64,000 bases of DNA from Treponema pectinovorum (GCF_900497595.1 NZ_UFQO01000003.1:373532-437531); one strand, 5' to 3'; positions 8,113 to 17,148 are shown, counted from the first letter of the stretch. The notes: generated by a model not told the origin, from the sequence alone. Numbers and translations are program-made.

Positions 8113-9615
8113 TTAATTGCGCTCCTTTTTTCTTGAAAGATAAAAAACTGTCGTACACATTAATGCTAAAATTGAACCTGTTGCACATGCTTGGTGAAAT
8201 TTATAAGTTCCTGCTAGGCGATAGATGTAAAGTGAGAGCGTGTCAAACTTTGGAATTGAAAGCACTAGCGGAAGCGTTGCATCCCCTGCGCTAAGGGCAA
8301 AGCAAAATCCAGCAGAGCGAAAAAATGCTTTTTTGCAGATTGGAAGATAGATTTTAAAAATTATCTGACTGTTTTTTTTGCTTAAAAGTTTTGCTGCATC
8401 TTCTGTCGTATTTTTGAGTTTTGAAAAATCTGCAAATATCTGTCTAAATGCTATTGGCCAGTTTAATGCCGTTTGAGCAAGGACTAAAATCAAAAAATTT
8501 CCTTTTTTTATAAAAGCTGTAAGAATCAAGCCTGTTACCACGCTAGAAATTGCCATTGGTATTATTGGAATTATGCGAAATATAAAAAGCTTGCCGTTGC
8601 GGTCAAATTTGCGCAAAATTATTGCATATAAAAACGCTGTAAGTGCACAGAAAAAACCTGCGAGTGTGGAAGTTAAAACCGTCCATTTTATAGCATTCCA
8701 AAAAGATGCGGTTCTAAAAATATAGATAAAATTTGAGAGCGTAAGAATAGAAGTTTTTTGCTTTGTCATAAAACCGTTTATAAAGATTGAAAACAGCGGT
8801 CCTAAAAAAAATATTGCGATTGTAGCGAAAAATGCGATTGCGATGATTTTTTCAGGTGCATTTAATTTTTCTTTTTTTGAATTTTCGCTTGAAAACGAAA
8901 TGCCTTTTAAAGCAGAAGATTTTTGTTCTAAAAAAGTGTAGGCAAAGACGAAGATTAAAGCGATTGAAGTTTCTGCTGTTGCAAGGCGAAATGCAGAATA
9001 AAAATCTAAATTCACTTTTGCTAGTTGGAATATTTCTACTTCTAAGGTTGTTGTTCCTATTGAACCAAATAAGAGCACTATCATAAAACTAAAAAAACAG
9101 TACAAAAAAACAGGAATGCAAGCGCTAACCAACGACGGCATCAATTTGTAAATTGTTATAGTTTTGAATATCTTAAAAGAATTTGCTCCTAAAAGGCGGG
9201 CGGCCTGTTCTTCTTCCTGTGGAAGCCTTTCCCAGTTGCTTGCAACCGTGCTCATCACCAAAGGAAAGTTATAAAAACCGTGGCAGATTATAATTCCCCA
9301 AAACGAATACAAAAAAGTTATTGGAGGAGAGGAGTTGCCTGTTACATACATAAAGATGCGGTTTACAGAGCCAGAAATTCCAAAAAAACTGACATAACCC
9401 AAAGCGATTAAAAGTGAAGGTATGCAAAGAGGAACCGCAGAAAGCAAAATAAAAATTTTTTTTGGGGAAAAATTTTTTTTTGCTACAAAAAAAGCAGAAA
9501 AAAGCCAAACCGCCACTGCTACTAATGTAGAAAGAAGTGCTTGAACTATTGTAAAAAAAGCGATTGATGTGAATCGATTTTCAAAAAATATGCTTAGTGC
9601 TTTAAGAAAAATCAT
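8113..9615 (-). CDS. thiP: Thiamine ABC transporter permease (two-domain)
   Basis: A 500-residue integral membrane protein with about twelve predicted helices. It consists of two homologous BPD_transp_1 halves, as in ThiP and FbpB. EAA-type cytoplasmic loops are visible in each half: EEEQAARLLGANSFKIFKTI in the first, and NTTEDAAKLLSKKNSQIIFKIYLP in the second. It forms the membrane channel for the ThiB/ThiQ partners. The ATG at 9615 follows directly behind a hairpin and U-tract (9619-9658), leaving no room for a Shine-Dalgarno sequence. The importer class is secure; thiamine as substrate is inferred from ThiB similarity and the TPP riboswitch. Confidence 0.75.
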   Translation of the reverse strand: MIFLKALSIFFENRFTSIAFFTIVQALLSTLVAVAVWLFSAFFVAKKNFSPKKIFILLSAVPLCIPSLLIALGYVSFFGISGSVNRIFMYVTGNSSPPITFLYSFWGIIICHGFYNFPLVMSTVASNWERLPQEEEQAARLLGANSFKIFKTITIYKLMPSLVSACIPVFLYCFFSFMIVLLFGSIGTTTLEVEIFQLAKVNLDFYSAFRLATAETSIALIFVFAYTFLEQKSSALKGISFSSENSKKEKLNAPEKIIAIAFFATIAIFFLGPLFSIFINGFMTKQKTSILTLSNFIYIFRTASFWNAIKWTVLTSTLAGFFCALTAFLYAIILRKFDRNGKLFIFRIIPIIPMAISSVVTGLILTAFIKKGNFLILVLAQTALNWPIAFRQIFADFSKLKNTTEDAAKLLSKKNSQIIFKIYLPICKKAFFRSAGFCFALSAGDATLPLVLSIPKFDTLSLYIYRLAGTYKFHQACATGSILALMCTTVFYLSRKKERN

Positions 9616-9618
9616 AGA

Positions 9619-9658
9619 TTAAAAAACAGGCACACAGCGTTCGATTGCAAGTGTGCCT
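9619..9658 (-). terminator. Terminator-like hairpin between thiB and thiP
   Basis: Read on the minus strand, AGGCACAC and GTGTGCCT form a perfect 8-bp stem with a 15-nt loop, followed by GTTTTTTAA. This is a credible intrinsic terminator placed 3 nt before the thiP start codon. Partial termination here would give more binding protein than permease. A TATAAT on the minus strand at 9689-9694 could supply a separate downstream promoter, but no good -35 box is seen. Confidence 0.55.
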
Positions 9659-9754
9659 CTTATTTTGAAACGACATTCGTTTTTAAGCATTATACTCTAA
9701 AAACGAAAAACAAAATTTGACAAAAAATAACAAAATCGCTCTAAAATTGAACTT

Positions 9755-10786
9755 TTATTTATTTAAGATATCCATAATCCTTTCTACAGCACCAGTTGCA
9801 AGTGTTGCATCATAAGAGAGAAGTTTTTGTGGTGTAGGGCACGCTTGTATATAGGATGCTGGAAGTTCTACAGTTTTATTTGCAGGAAGCATCCATTGTT
9901 TTAAAGGAATTTCGCTTTGTGCTTCTTTCGAAATTAAAAAGTCCAGAAACAGTTTTGCACCTTTTTTGTTTGGAGCATTTTTTGCCAATCCTGCACCTTC
10001 AACCTGCATTATATGTCCATCGCTAAAAATAAGTGCTTTATAGCGGTCTGTTTTATCGTATTCATAGTGGTAGGCAGCACTTGAAGAGTAACTTATAACT
10101 AAAGGTGCTTCTCCGTTTAAGAACAGACCATATCCTGCACTCCAACCTGGTGCCATAGTTAAGATATTAGGTTTAAGCGCTTTCCAAAAATCTTCAAATT
10201 CTTCGCCTTTTACGGCATAAGTCCAAGTTACAAAGCCAAGCCCTGGAGTAGAAGTGCGAGGATTCATCAAAATTATCTTTTTTTTGTATTGAGGATTTGT
10301 AAGGTCATCCAAAGATTTTGGAGGTTCAATTTTAGACTTTGTGTCGTAAATAAAAGCAAATGGGGCATAATCGTAAGGAGTTAAAAGATTTTTATCTCCC
10401 AAAGCTGCAACGAGATTTTCTGGAATTTCTTCTATGCCTTGTGGTTTATAAGATTCAAGAATATCTTCGTTTTGCGCTTTTAAAGCTAGATTGTTGTCCA
10501 GACCCAAAATTACATCGACATAAGGGTTGTCTTTTTCTAAAACAGAACGGCTCAAAATCTGCACGCCGTCGCCACAGTCTACATAGGTAACTTTTAAGCC
10601 AGTCTTTTCTGTAAACTTTTTGGCAATAGCCTGACCTGCTCCCCATTCACCGCAAAAGCTGTCGTAAGTATAAACTACAACATCTTTAGCACGGCTTTGA
10701 GCGAGGTCTGCTTTTTTAGAGCAGCCGTTAAGAATAAAAACAAAAATTAAAAAAAATGGAATAAATTTAAAGATGTGACGTTGCAT
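9755..10786 (-). CDS. thiB: Thiamine-binding lipoprotein of ABC transporter
   Basis: A 343-residue extracytoplasmic solute-binding protein. The N-terminus has a hydrophobic signal and lipobox (FILNGC), so it should be lipid-anchored. Conserved ThiB features are VYTYDSFCGEWG, DCGDGVQILSR, DVILGLDNNL, LTPYDYAPFAFIYD and the central NPRTSTPGLGF. It is the first gene after the TPP riboswitch. GGAGG lies just before ATG 10786, within the riboswitch 3' region. The substrate could be thiamine, a phosphate ester or a degradation product such as a pyrimidine precursor, but the ThiB-type motifs and riboswitch favour thiamine/TPP. Confidence 0.82.
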   Translation of the reverse strand: MQRHIFKFIPFFLIFVFILNGCSKKADLAQSRAKDVVVYTYDSFCGEWGAGQAIAKKFTEKTGLKVTYVDCGDGVQILSRSVLEKDNPYVDVILGLDNNLALKAQNEDILESYKPQGIEEIPENLVAALGDKNLLTPYDYAPFAFIYDTKSKIEPPKSLDDLTNPQYKKKIILMNPRTSTPGLGFVTWTYAVKGEEFEDFWKALKPNILTMAPGWSAGYGLFLNGEAPLVISYSSSAAYHYEYDKTDRYKALIFSDGHIMQVEGAGLAKNAPNKKGAKLFLDFLISKEAQSEIPLKQWMLPANKTVELPASYIQACPTPQKLLSYDATLATGAVERIMDILNK

Positions 10787-10889
10787 ATCTTCCTCCGCCA
10801 GTATTATCTGGATCAGGTTTGAACTTCATACGAAGCTCTGCGGGTTTAATCTCAGCAACTGCAAAAGCAGATAGCACCCCGGTACGCAA
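10781..10889 (-). promoter_or_regulatory. TPP riboswitch (THI element) controlling thiBPQ
   Basis: The minus strand carries the conserved THI-box blocks in order: GGGGTGCT, GCTGAGAT, ACCTGATC, then CAGATAATACTGGCGGAGGA. The aptamer ends at the thiB Shine-Dalgarno sequence. An outer P1 helix can form between TTGCGTA (10883-10889) and TATGCAA (10781-10787), 7 bp with one G-U. This helix includes the ATG of thiB (10784-10786), so ligand binding should block translation directly. No separate terminator is seen. Confidence 0.93.
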
Positions 10890-10892
10890 ACG

Positions 10893-10921
10893 ATTATAAA
10901 AATTCGCTGACCTTGTGTAAA
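10893..10921 (-). promoter_or_regulatory. Promoter of the thiBPQ operon
   Basis: On the minus strand, TTTACA (10916-10921), a 17-nt spacer and TATAAT (10893-10898). The expected transcription start, about 7 nt further on, falls at the first base of the riboswitch P1 strand. Confidence 0.65.
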
Positions 10922-10934
10922 GTGGTGCGAATTT

Positions 10935-11085
10935 TTCATTATGGCTATTTGGGCGTTCGATGCAAAACTTCGTTTTTCACCGTCGCTATGTTCGGGGTTC
11001 CGCTTGCGCTCCAGCCTCCTCGCTCGCTTATGCTCGCTGTGGTGGCCGGTTGCACCGCCCCTACCAGCGCTAACGCAAAAAATAA
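10935..11085. repeat. Mosaic intergenic repeat, copy E
   Basis: A GC-richer non-coding block lies between the divergent thiB promoter and the lipoprotein/RND operon. It contains CGTCGCTATGTTCGGGG, CTCGCTCGCTTATGCTCGC and CCCCTACCAGCGCTAACGC. The TCGCTATGT and CCAGCGCT modules recur in the blocks near 27980 and 59430. Frames crossing it look non-protein-like. Confidence 0.5.
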
Positions 11086-11160
11086 AAATTTTATTTTCAC
11101 AAAAATATGTAAATTCGCTCAATCAACTCAAATTGTATAGCAAAGGAAAATGGAGCGTGT

Positions 11161-11652
11161 ATGAGATTAAAACAGGCAGGCATTTTACTGATTGCAATAA
11201 GTTTTTTATTCGGCACAGGTTGCCAGAACAAAGAGAGAGAACTTTTTAAAGAAAATCTGGATAAGGGCGAAAAATATCTTTATTCACTTCAATACGAGCG
11301 AAGTTTTGAATATTTACAAAGCGCCAATCAAATTTTCAAAGCAGGCTTTAAAGCAAGCGCAAAGGACAAATCAAAACTTTTCGCCTGCCTTTCAGCAATT
11401 TACGTATGGAAAAAAGACATTCAAAATGCGCTTTTTTATGCACAAAATGCCTGGAATGTAGAAAAAGAAGGCAAGATTTACGGTTATTTATACGCAAGGC
11501 TTCTTTTTGCAGTTGATAAAGAAGAAGAGTCTTTAGCGGTGTTTAGAGAAACCTATTCGCTTTTTCCAGACAGGGCAGATCAATTTTCTTTAAAAACTTA
11601 TGAACACTTAAAAAACAAATACAAAAGTCAGGATAGAAATGGTGCAAAATAG
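11161..11652 (+). CDS. Small TPR-like lipoprotein, first gene of the RND operon
   Basis: A 163-residue predicted lipoprotein: a hydrophobic signal ends in the lipobox FGTGC, with Cys at about residue 21. The mature part is helical with TPR-like spacing (GEKYLYSLQYERSFEYLQSA, then ALFYAQNAWNVE). GGAG lies 6 nt before the ATG. It overlaps the next gene by 14 bp, so it is translationally coupled to the operon encoding lipoproteins, TolC-like, MFP and RND proteins. I recognise no specific family. A periplasmic scaffold or regulator of the pump is inferred from position only. Confidence 0.72.
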   Translation: MRLKQAGILLIAISFLFGTGCQNKERELFKENLDKGEKYLYSLQYERSFEYLQSANQIFKAGFKASAKDKSKLFACLSAIYVWKKDIQNALFYAQNAWNVEKEGKIYGYLYARLLFAVDKEEESLAVFRETYSLFPDRADQFSLKTYEHLKNKYKSQDRNGAK

Positions 11653-12289
11653 AAGTAAATTTATTTTCAGTTTTATGTTTTGCGTTTTTATCGCGTTGTT
11701 TTTTGTTTCCTGCAACGACAAAACTCAAAGCAAAAAAGACTACATAAGCGCAGTAGAAGCTTTTGAAAAACAAGATTTTGAAAAATCAATTTTGTACTGT
11801 AAAAAAGCGGCAAAGCAGGATACGAGTTTTTTTGAAGCAAAACTCTTACAGGCAAAAAATCTTTTTTTTACAGCGCGGTATGAAGAAAGCAAAAAAATAT
11901 TAAAATCACTTTTAAAAAAATATCCCAAATATACGGACGCAAAGTTGTATCAAGTGCGCAATCTTATCGCCTTAAAAAAATATGACGAAGCGGAAACCCT
12001 TTTAAAATCAGAAATAAAATTTAATTCAGCGGATTACAGGTTTTATTATCTGTATTCTGTTTTGTATGCAGCCAAAGACGAGCAGGATAAAAGACTTTTT
12101 ATGTGCCACAAAGCAGAGCAACTGCTTGATGAATCAGCACTTTTGCAACTTGAACTTTGCGAACTTTATATGATTTTGGCTTTGCCTAAAAAAGCAGATG
12201 AATGTTTAAAAAAGGCAGAAGTTTTAAGTTTGCAGCCACAGCAAATACAAAATATCAGAGCTGCACTAAAAAAAGGTGGCGCGTTTTGA
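11639..12289 (+). CDS. TPR-repeat lipoprotein
   Basis: A 216-residue lipoprotein with signal and lipobox FFVSC (Cys about residue 23). The mature protein has tetratricopeptide-type helix pairs: AVEAFEKQDFEKSILYCKKA, LLQAKNLFFTARYEESKKIL and VRNLIALKKYDEAETLL. These repeats usually mediate protein-protein contacts. It starts inside the end of the preceding lipoprotein gene, and its stop codon overlaps the TTG start of the next. Like its neighbours it should sit in the periplasm, anchored to a membrane, but its partner is unknown. Confidence 0.75.
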   Translation: MVQNRSKFIFSFMFCVFIALFFVSCNDKTQSKKDYISAVEAFEKQDFEKSILYCKKAAKQDTSFFEAKLLQAKNLFFTARYEESKKILKSLLKKYPKYTDAKLYQVRNLIALKKYDEAETLLKSEIKFNSADYRFYYLYSVLYAAKDEQDKRLFMCHKAEQLLDESALLQLELCELYMILALPKKADECLKKAEVLSLQPQQIQNIRAALKKGGAF

Positions 12290-13758
12290 AAAATCGCTTT
12301 TCAATTTTCAAAAACTTTATATTTTTCGTATCTTTTTTTGTTCTTAACGGCTGTAACTTTATTTCGTTTAAAGAATACGAAGTCAATCTCGTTTCAAGTT
12401 CAGAAGAAGGCTGGTTTTCAGAACAGGAAGTCCAATTTGAATTTAGCGAAGAAGTTGAAAAACTGCTTGCAGAAAAGAATGTAACCTTGTTAAAAAATAA
12501 AAATTCCTGCGAGCCAGTTTTTACTTGGAAAGAGAATACTCTTTTTGTAAAGCCTAAGGAAAATTTTATAAAAGGAAATCAATACGAAATTCATATCGAT
12601 GGAACTTTTTACTTAAAAAATGGTGGGAGTTTTATAGATTATTCCTATTTTTCTTTTAATTATGGGAAAAAAGGAGAAGAGTTCAAACTCGTTTCAGACT
12701 GTAAAGATGAAAAAGATGTAAATCAAAAATACGAAATTTATTTGCAATTCAACAAAAGCGTGAATAAAGCGTTGTTTACACAAAATTTTTCTCTCTCTCC
12801 GCATACGGAATTCGATGTTATTCAAAGCGAAGACGGAACAATTTTTACGATAAAACCAAAAGATAAATGGAAGATAAACGAAAACTATCGCTATACTGTG
12901 GATTCTTTAATTTCTGAAGATGACTGGGTATTAAATAAAGCGATAAGCGGAAGTTTTAAAACGCAGCGCTTTTTCGATAAGGTGGAGCTCCTTTCTTTTA
13001 ATCCTGTTTTATGCAATTCAAATGACAGCAGATCTTGGCTTTGGTTTACTCAGGATGAATTTGACAGCGTTTTGTGTGGAAAGATGGGAATTGGTTTAAT
13101 TTTTAATCAGGAGATGGATTTTAATTCGATAAAGAATGCCTTTTCAATTTCGCCTGAAATATCCGGCACTTTGATTCAACTAAAAGATGAAAAAAATAAA
13201 TTTGTCTATGTTACAGAAGATTTTTATAAATTAAAGACAGCTTATACGGCGAGCATTTCAAAAGAAGCAAAAAATCTTTTGGGACAGTATATTTCGCAAA
13301 AAAAACGAGTCAGTTTTAAAAGCATTTATGATTATCTAAAAATTGAGAAAATCACAATAAATCAAAAGGAATTTACCGATTTTCCTTCATTGATCCAAAT
13401 AGGAGCGGATGAAAACAACGATGAAGATGAAGCCGAGAATAATGATGAAAATGAACTCAAACTTTCAATCAGCGTAAAATTCAGCGATTCAATATCAAAA
13501 GAAAAACTCTACGAGTCTCTAAATAAAATCAAATTTTCACTCCTGTTTCCATCTTCGTCCAAGGCTCCTGTAAATTTAAGTGCAACTTGGAATCAAGAAC
13601 GAAATGAAATTCTACTCATTTATGAAAAAATCACAAAATCCACAGCAGAGGTGAACACAACCTATCGTTTAAAAATTGTAGGCGGTTCAAACGGAATCAA
13701 AACCGAAAACGGAAAGTATCTGGAGGCAAGTCAATGCGTAAATATTCAAGTGCTTTAA
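12286..13758 (+). CDS. SbsA/Big_5-like Ig-repeat lipoprotein
   Basis: A lipoprotein of about 490 residues. The open frame extends upstream to 12202, but AGGTGG (12274-12279) sits 6 nt before TTG 12286. That start also puts a signal peptide and lipobox (FFVLNGC) at the N-terminus, so TTG 12286 is chosen. The mature region contains repeated segments of the SbsA-type Ig-like (Big_5) pattern: a strand with FSEEV or FNKSV, then FSLSPxxE, then IKPKDKWKINENYRYTV. At least three units are visible. An acidic Asn/Glu/Asp-rich linker occurs near residues 380-400. The start overlaps the previous stop, and the next gene starts 25 bp before this one ends. Surface or periplasmic location and pump association are inferred. 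Confidence 0.75.
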   Translation: MKNRFSIFKNFIFFVSFFVLNGCNFISFKEYEVNLVSSSEEGWFSEQEVQFEFSEEVEKLLAEKNVTLLKNKNSCEPVFTWKENTLFVKPKENFIKGNQYEIHIDGTFYLKNGGSFIDYSYFSFNYGKKGEEFKLVSDCKDEKDVNQKYEIYLQFNKSVNKALFTQNFSLSPHTEFDVIQSEDGTIFTIKPKDKWKINENYRYTVDSLISEDDWVLNKAISGSFKTQRFFDKVELLSFNPVLCNSNDSRSWLWFTQDEFDSVLCGKMGIGLIFNQEMDFNSIKNAFSISPEISGTLIQLKDEKNKFVYVTEDFYKLKTAYTASISKEAKNLLGQYISQKKRVSFKSIYDYLKIEKITINQKEFTDFPSLIQIGADENNDEDEAENNDENELKLSISVKFSDSISKEKLYESLNKIKFSLLFPSSSKAPVNLSATWNQERNEILLIYEKITKSTAEVNTTYRLKIVGGSNGIKTENGKYLEASQCVNIQVL

Positions 13759-15254
13759 GCTTTTTCTGTTTATCGCTTTTTTCTGCGCTTGTACTTAGCA
13801 GTTGTTCAGATATGTTTTTTTCAGAATTAAAAATTGAAAATTTTAAATACGACAGTCAAAGCGTAATCGTAAAATTTAATCAAGAAATAAACGAGCAATC
13901 TCTTTTAAAGGCATTTAAAGTTACGAGGGACAATAAAAGTACAGGTTTTATTTTAAAGAAAGAAGATGACTCTTATAAATTTTTTATAGATGGTGAACTC
14001 AAAGCAAATTGCGATTATGTTGTAACGATAGACACAAACCTTGAATCTGCGGACGGAATCTCTTTGAAAAAAACTTTTATCGAAGAATTTTCTACTCGGA
14101 ACGAAAAAATTGCTCCGTTTGTTGCAAAGATTTCTCCGTTTAACGAAGAAAAAGTAAACAAAAGTATAAGCGAAATTGCGATAGAATTTTCAGAGACAGT
14201 CGATACGCAATCTTTTGAAAAGGCGTTTTCTATCAGTCCTGCTTGTCAATATTGCTTGGAATTTGAAGACGGAAATAAAATTGCAAAACTCGTTTTAGCA
14301 GAAGAATTAAAGGCAAACACAGAATACCTAATAAATATCTCTACTGCGTTGGAGGATTTGTGCCGCAACAATCTAAAAAATGAATTCAATTCAAGCTTTG
14401 TTTATAAAGAAAGCAATGAGTTTCCAGAATATAAAGTTTTTCTTTTAAAAGGTGAAGAAAAAATAGTTGTCGAGGATGAAAGTCAGCAATCTTTTTTAAC
14501 AAAAGACAGCAAATTGCGAATTGAGTTTACAAAAAAAATGGATTTTTCGACCTTTTCCAATTTCTTGACCTTTGTTCCTTCGCTTTCTTATAAAACTCAA
14601 ATCGATTATCCAAACGAAAATTCTATCACTCTAAGTTTTAATGATATTTGTTGGAATGACAGATACGCCCTTTGGCTTAGAAAAGGAATAAAAGACGATT
14701 CAGAGCTTAAAACGCAAAATGATTTTAGATTCAGCCTAATTTTTGACAACCAAGATTTTATGAATGTTCGTTTTGTAAAAGGCTTCTTGGAAGTAAAAAG
14801 ATGGAATTCTAATGAACATGATGATAGCGATGTTTTTGTGTTTGATGAACAAAATAATTTTGGTTATGCAGTTTTTAATGTCGAAACCTTTAAAAAAGGC
14901 GAAGAGCAAGATTCGGCTTTGTACCTCATCTTTGATACTTCAAATTTGAGCGATGGAATCGACGAGTTTTCTGTTATGGAAAATTTTAGCACGTCTGTAA
15001 CAAATCGAGCGGTAGAAATCACTTTGAAAAATATACGCAAGATAACAAAAGAAAATTACGTTACTGAATTCATAGACAACTTGCTTACTCAATTTTGCGG
15101 CGAAGCATATTTCAACCTTAGCGTTATAAAAGTGTGCCTAAAAGTAAAAAATTCTGATTCAAACGGAATTATAACTTTTCACCTTGATAAGTCAATTTCT
15201 GACACTTTGGGAAACACGATGAAAGAAGAAAAAATCTTTAAGTTTAATAAATAA
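13734..15254 (+). CDS. Second SbsA/Big_5-like Ig-repeat lipoprotein
   Basis: A 506-residue lipoprotein with lipobox LSSC (Cys about residue 24). The mature part has repeats of the same Ig-like kind as the previous protein: VIVKFNQEINEQSLLKAFKV, ISPFNEEKVNKSISEIAIEFSETV and LRIEFTKKMDFSTFSNFLTF. GGAGG lies just upstream of the ATG. The two proteins are similar in architecture, which points to an ancestral duplication within the operon. Such domains often act in cell-surface adhesion or as binding modules. Here they are coupled to an efflux apparatus, so an accessory role at the outer membrane is possible. Confidence 0.75.
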   Translation: MRKYSSALSFFCLSLFSALVLSSCSDMFFSELKIENFKYDSQSVIVKFNQEINEQSLLKAFKVTRDNKSTGFILKKEDDSYKFFIDGELKANCDYVVTIDTNLESADGISLKKTFIEEFSTRNEKIAPFVAKISPFNEEKVNKSISEIAIEFSETVDTQSFEKAFSISPACQYCLEFEDGNKIAKLVLAEELKANTEYLINISTALEDLCRNNLKNEFNSSFVYKESNEFPEYKVFLLKGEEKIVVEDESQQSFLTKDSKLRIEFTKKMDFSTFSNFLTFVPSLSYKTQIDYPNENSITLSFNDICWNDRYALWLRKGIKDDSELKTQNDFRFSLIFDNQDFMNVRFVKGFLEVKRWNSNEHDDSDVFVFDEQNNFGYAVFNVETFKKGEEQDSALYLIFDTSNLSDGIDEFSVMENFSTSVTNRAVEITLKNIRKITKENYVTEFIDNLLTQFCGEAYFNLSVIKVCLKVKNSDSNGIITFHLDKSISDTLGNTMKEEKIFKFNK

Positions 15255-15271
15255 TTTTTTTAAGGACTCTT

Positions 15272-15763
15272 ATGAAAAAGAAAAAATCTATTTTTAATTC
15301 GGCAATTTTAATTTTGATTGTTGCAATCGTTTTTGGACTCGTTTCAAGTTGTGCAAGTTTTCCAAAATCTAGTGTGAATTTTATTTTGCCACAGACAAAA
15401 ACTGAATATCGCATAACGCTTGATGAAGTTGAGGTCAATGTTGAAAAGGTTTTTGAAGGTGATTTGAGCAATCAGTTTTGGCAAATATGCCAGTCAATGC
15501 TTAAAAATTCAAAAAATGCGGAAAATGCACTTCGTCTAAGCATAAAAATAAATCAACGCTCTTTTAGCAAAGCACTCAACGAAAAAACATCTCTATTTAT
15601 GTTTTATACCTTGCAAGATGAAAGCGGAAATTTTGTTTTCCAAAAAGGCTATTACAAAAATATTGCAAATTCTGTGCTTTCAAGTTCTGTTCAGCATTCG
15701 CTTTGTAGAGTTCTCTGTGCGGATGTAAACGATTATTTGGATTGTTGTAAAAAAGTTAAATGA
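15272..15763 (+). CDS. Small lipoprotein of the RND operon
   Basis: A 163-residue lipoprotein with lipobox LVSSC (Cys about residue 27). The mature region has a beta-rich start (SVNFILPQTKTEYRITLDEVEV) and a central AENALRLSIKINQRSF stretch. I recognise no family. The pattern of a signal followed by a short alpha/beta domain loosely resembles small outer-membrane assembly lipoproteins such as DUF330-like PqiC/MlaD partners, but this is only an impression. Its stop overlaps the ATG of the TolC-like gene (ATGA). Confidence 0.65.
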   Translation: MKKKKSIFNSAILILIVAIVFGLVSSCASFPKSSVNFILPQTKTEYRITLDEVEVNVEKVFEGDLSNQFWQICQSMLKNSKNAENALRLSIKINQRSFSKALNEKTSLFMFYTLQDESGNFVFQKGYYKNIANSVLSSSVQHSLCRVLCADVNDYLDCCKKVK

Positions 15764-17148
15764 AATCAAAAGAAATTTTGTTCTTAGTTTTATTTTCTCT
15801 TCTATATATAGATTGCTTTGCGAAAGATAGAATAGCCATTTCTTCAAGCAGCGAAGCGGAATGCATTGCAGTCGCAAATTCTAAATCCAATAGATTAAGA
15901 GAACTTTCGTTGCAGTATTCAAAAAAAAGTAGCGAGCTTTCTTTTGGAGGCTTTTTGCCTTCTGTTGATTTTAACTTTAACGAAAGCGATTCCATAAAAA
16001 CTCAAGCTTATGATACGCACTCAAAAACTATTGCGATTTCTTTAAGGCAGCTTATTTTTGACGGCGGAAAAACAAAACTCACTTACGATTTTAATAAAGC
16101 AACTTCATTCTATGAATTAAAGGAATTTGAGCAGGAGTTAAATTCCTACAAACTCGAAATTTCAAATCAATATTTTGAATGCCTTTTGCTGCTGAAAAAA
16201 ATTGAAATTGAAGAAAATCTTGAAAGGAATGCAGAACTTGAATTACAAATCATAAAAACAGAATATGAACTAGACGAAGTGTTAGAAAACGATTACCTAA
16301 AATATTTTATAAACGTAAAAAAGATAAAAGATCAAACAAAACAGACAAAACGCGATTATAAAAAGGCTTTAACAAAGTTGAAAATCTCTTTGGGATACAG
16401 CAAAGATGTTGATTTTTTCCTCGAAAGCGAGGCTATAAACGAAAATGATTTTCCCCGATATCTAGAAGAAAAATTAGAAAAACTGTGGAATGTTTGCCAG
16501 CGAAACAATCTTTCAATAAAAAAGAACAGAATGTCGCTTTATTACAGTCAAAAACAAGATGAATTTTCAAAAAGATATTTTCTTCCGCAAGTTTATTTTG
16601 AAGGCGGAATTCATTTTTCTGGAACAGATTATCCGCTAACCCAACCGTCGTATAGTGCAAAGATTAAAGTTGATTTTTTGAACAATACACTTATTCCTGT
16701 TTCTTTTTCGAATGGATATGAGATTAAAGACAAAAAAGTTTGTGGGGTAAATAATTCCGTAGATTTTTCTGTAAAAGGGCAACCACAGTATTTTGCAGAC
16801 AAAAAAAAGAACGAGTTAAACCTTCGATATTCTCGTGTGCAGTTTGGTGAAAATCTGAATGTTTTATATGAAAAGCTTTATGAAAAAACTGCGGATTATG
16901 ATGATTTAATTGATAACCTCGAACGGCTCAAAGAAACAGAACAGCTTGAAGAACGGAATCTTTTGGTGAGCAGAGAAAGTGTAAACCGCGGCGAAATCAA
17001 GCGACTCGATTATCTTGAGGAACTTGAAGAGCATGCAAAAACTCTGACAGAAATTTTACAGTCAAAAATTAAGTTAAAAAATTTAATTAGAGAAATTGAA
17101 ATTTTTATAAATGTTCAATCAGGAGGATTACGCGAATGCATTTTATAA
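15760..17148 (+). CDS. TolC-family outer-membrane efflux protein
   Basis: A 462-residue protein with an N-terminal signal peptide and no lipobox at a usable position. It has the long helical coiled-coil plus beta-strand organisation of OEP/TolC proteins: the outer-membrane-type strand SVDFNFNESDS, the segment ISLRQLIFDGGKTKLTYDFNKA, and long charged helices rich in Glu, Leu and Lys. ISLRQLIFDGGK matches the family's LxQPLFDGG motif. It is predicted to trimerise into the outer-membrane exit duct for the RND pumps encoded downstream. It overlaps both neighbouring genes. Confidence 0.8.
   Translation: MKSKEILFLVLFSLLYIDCFAKDRIAISSSSEAECIAVANSKSNRLRELSLQYSKKSSELSFGGFLPSVDFNFNESDSIKTQAYDTHSKTIAISLRQLIFDGGKTKLTYDFNKATSFYELKEFEQELNSYKLEISNQYFECLLLLKKIEIEENLERNAELELQIIKTEYELDEVLENDYLKYFINVKKIKDQTKQTKRDYKKALTKLKISLGYSKDVDFFLESEAINENDFPRYLEEKLEKLWNVCQRNNLSIKKNRMSLYYSQKQDEFSKRYFLPQVYFEGGIHFSGTDYPLTQPSYSAKIKVDFLNNTLIPVSFSNGYEIKDKKVCGVNNSVDFSVKGQPQYFADKKKNELNLRYSRVQFGENLNVLYEKLYEKTADYDDLIDNLERLKETEQLEERNLLVSRESVNRGEIKRLDYLEELEEHAKTLTEILQSKIKLKNLIREIEIFINVQSGGLRECIL

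Noticed and set aside
10941-11249. Open frames crossing mosaic copy E
   Set aside because: They run through a non-coding repeat and overlap the real lipoprotein gene in another frame.
12202-12285. Upstream extension of the first Ig-repeat lipoprotein
   Set aside because: It overlaps the previous gene by 88 bp and hides the signal peptide; TTG 12286 has AGGTGG at 6 nt.
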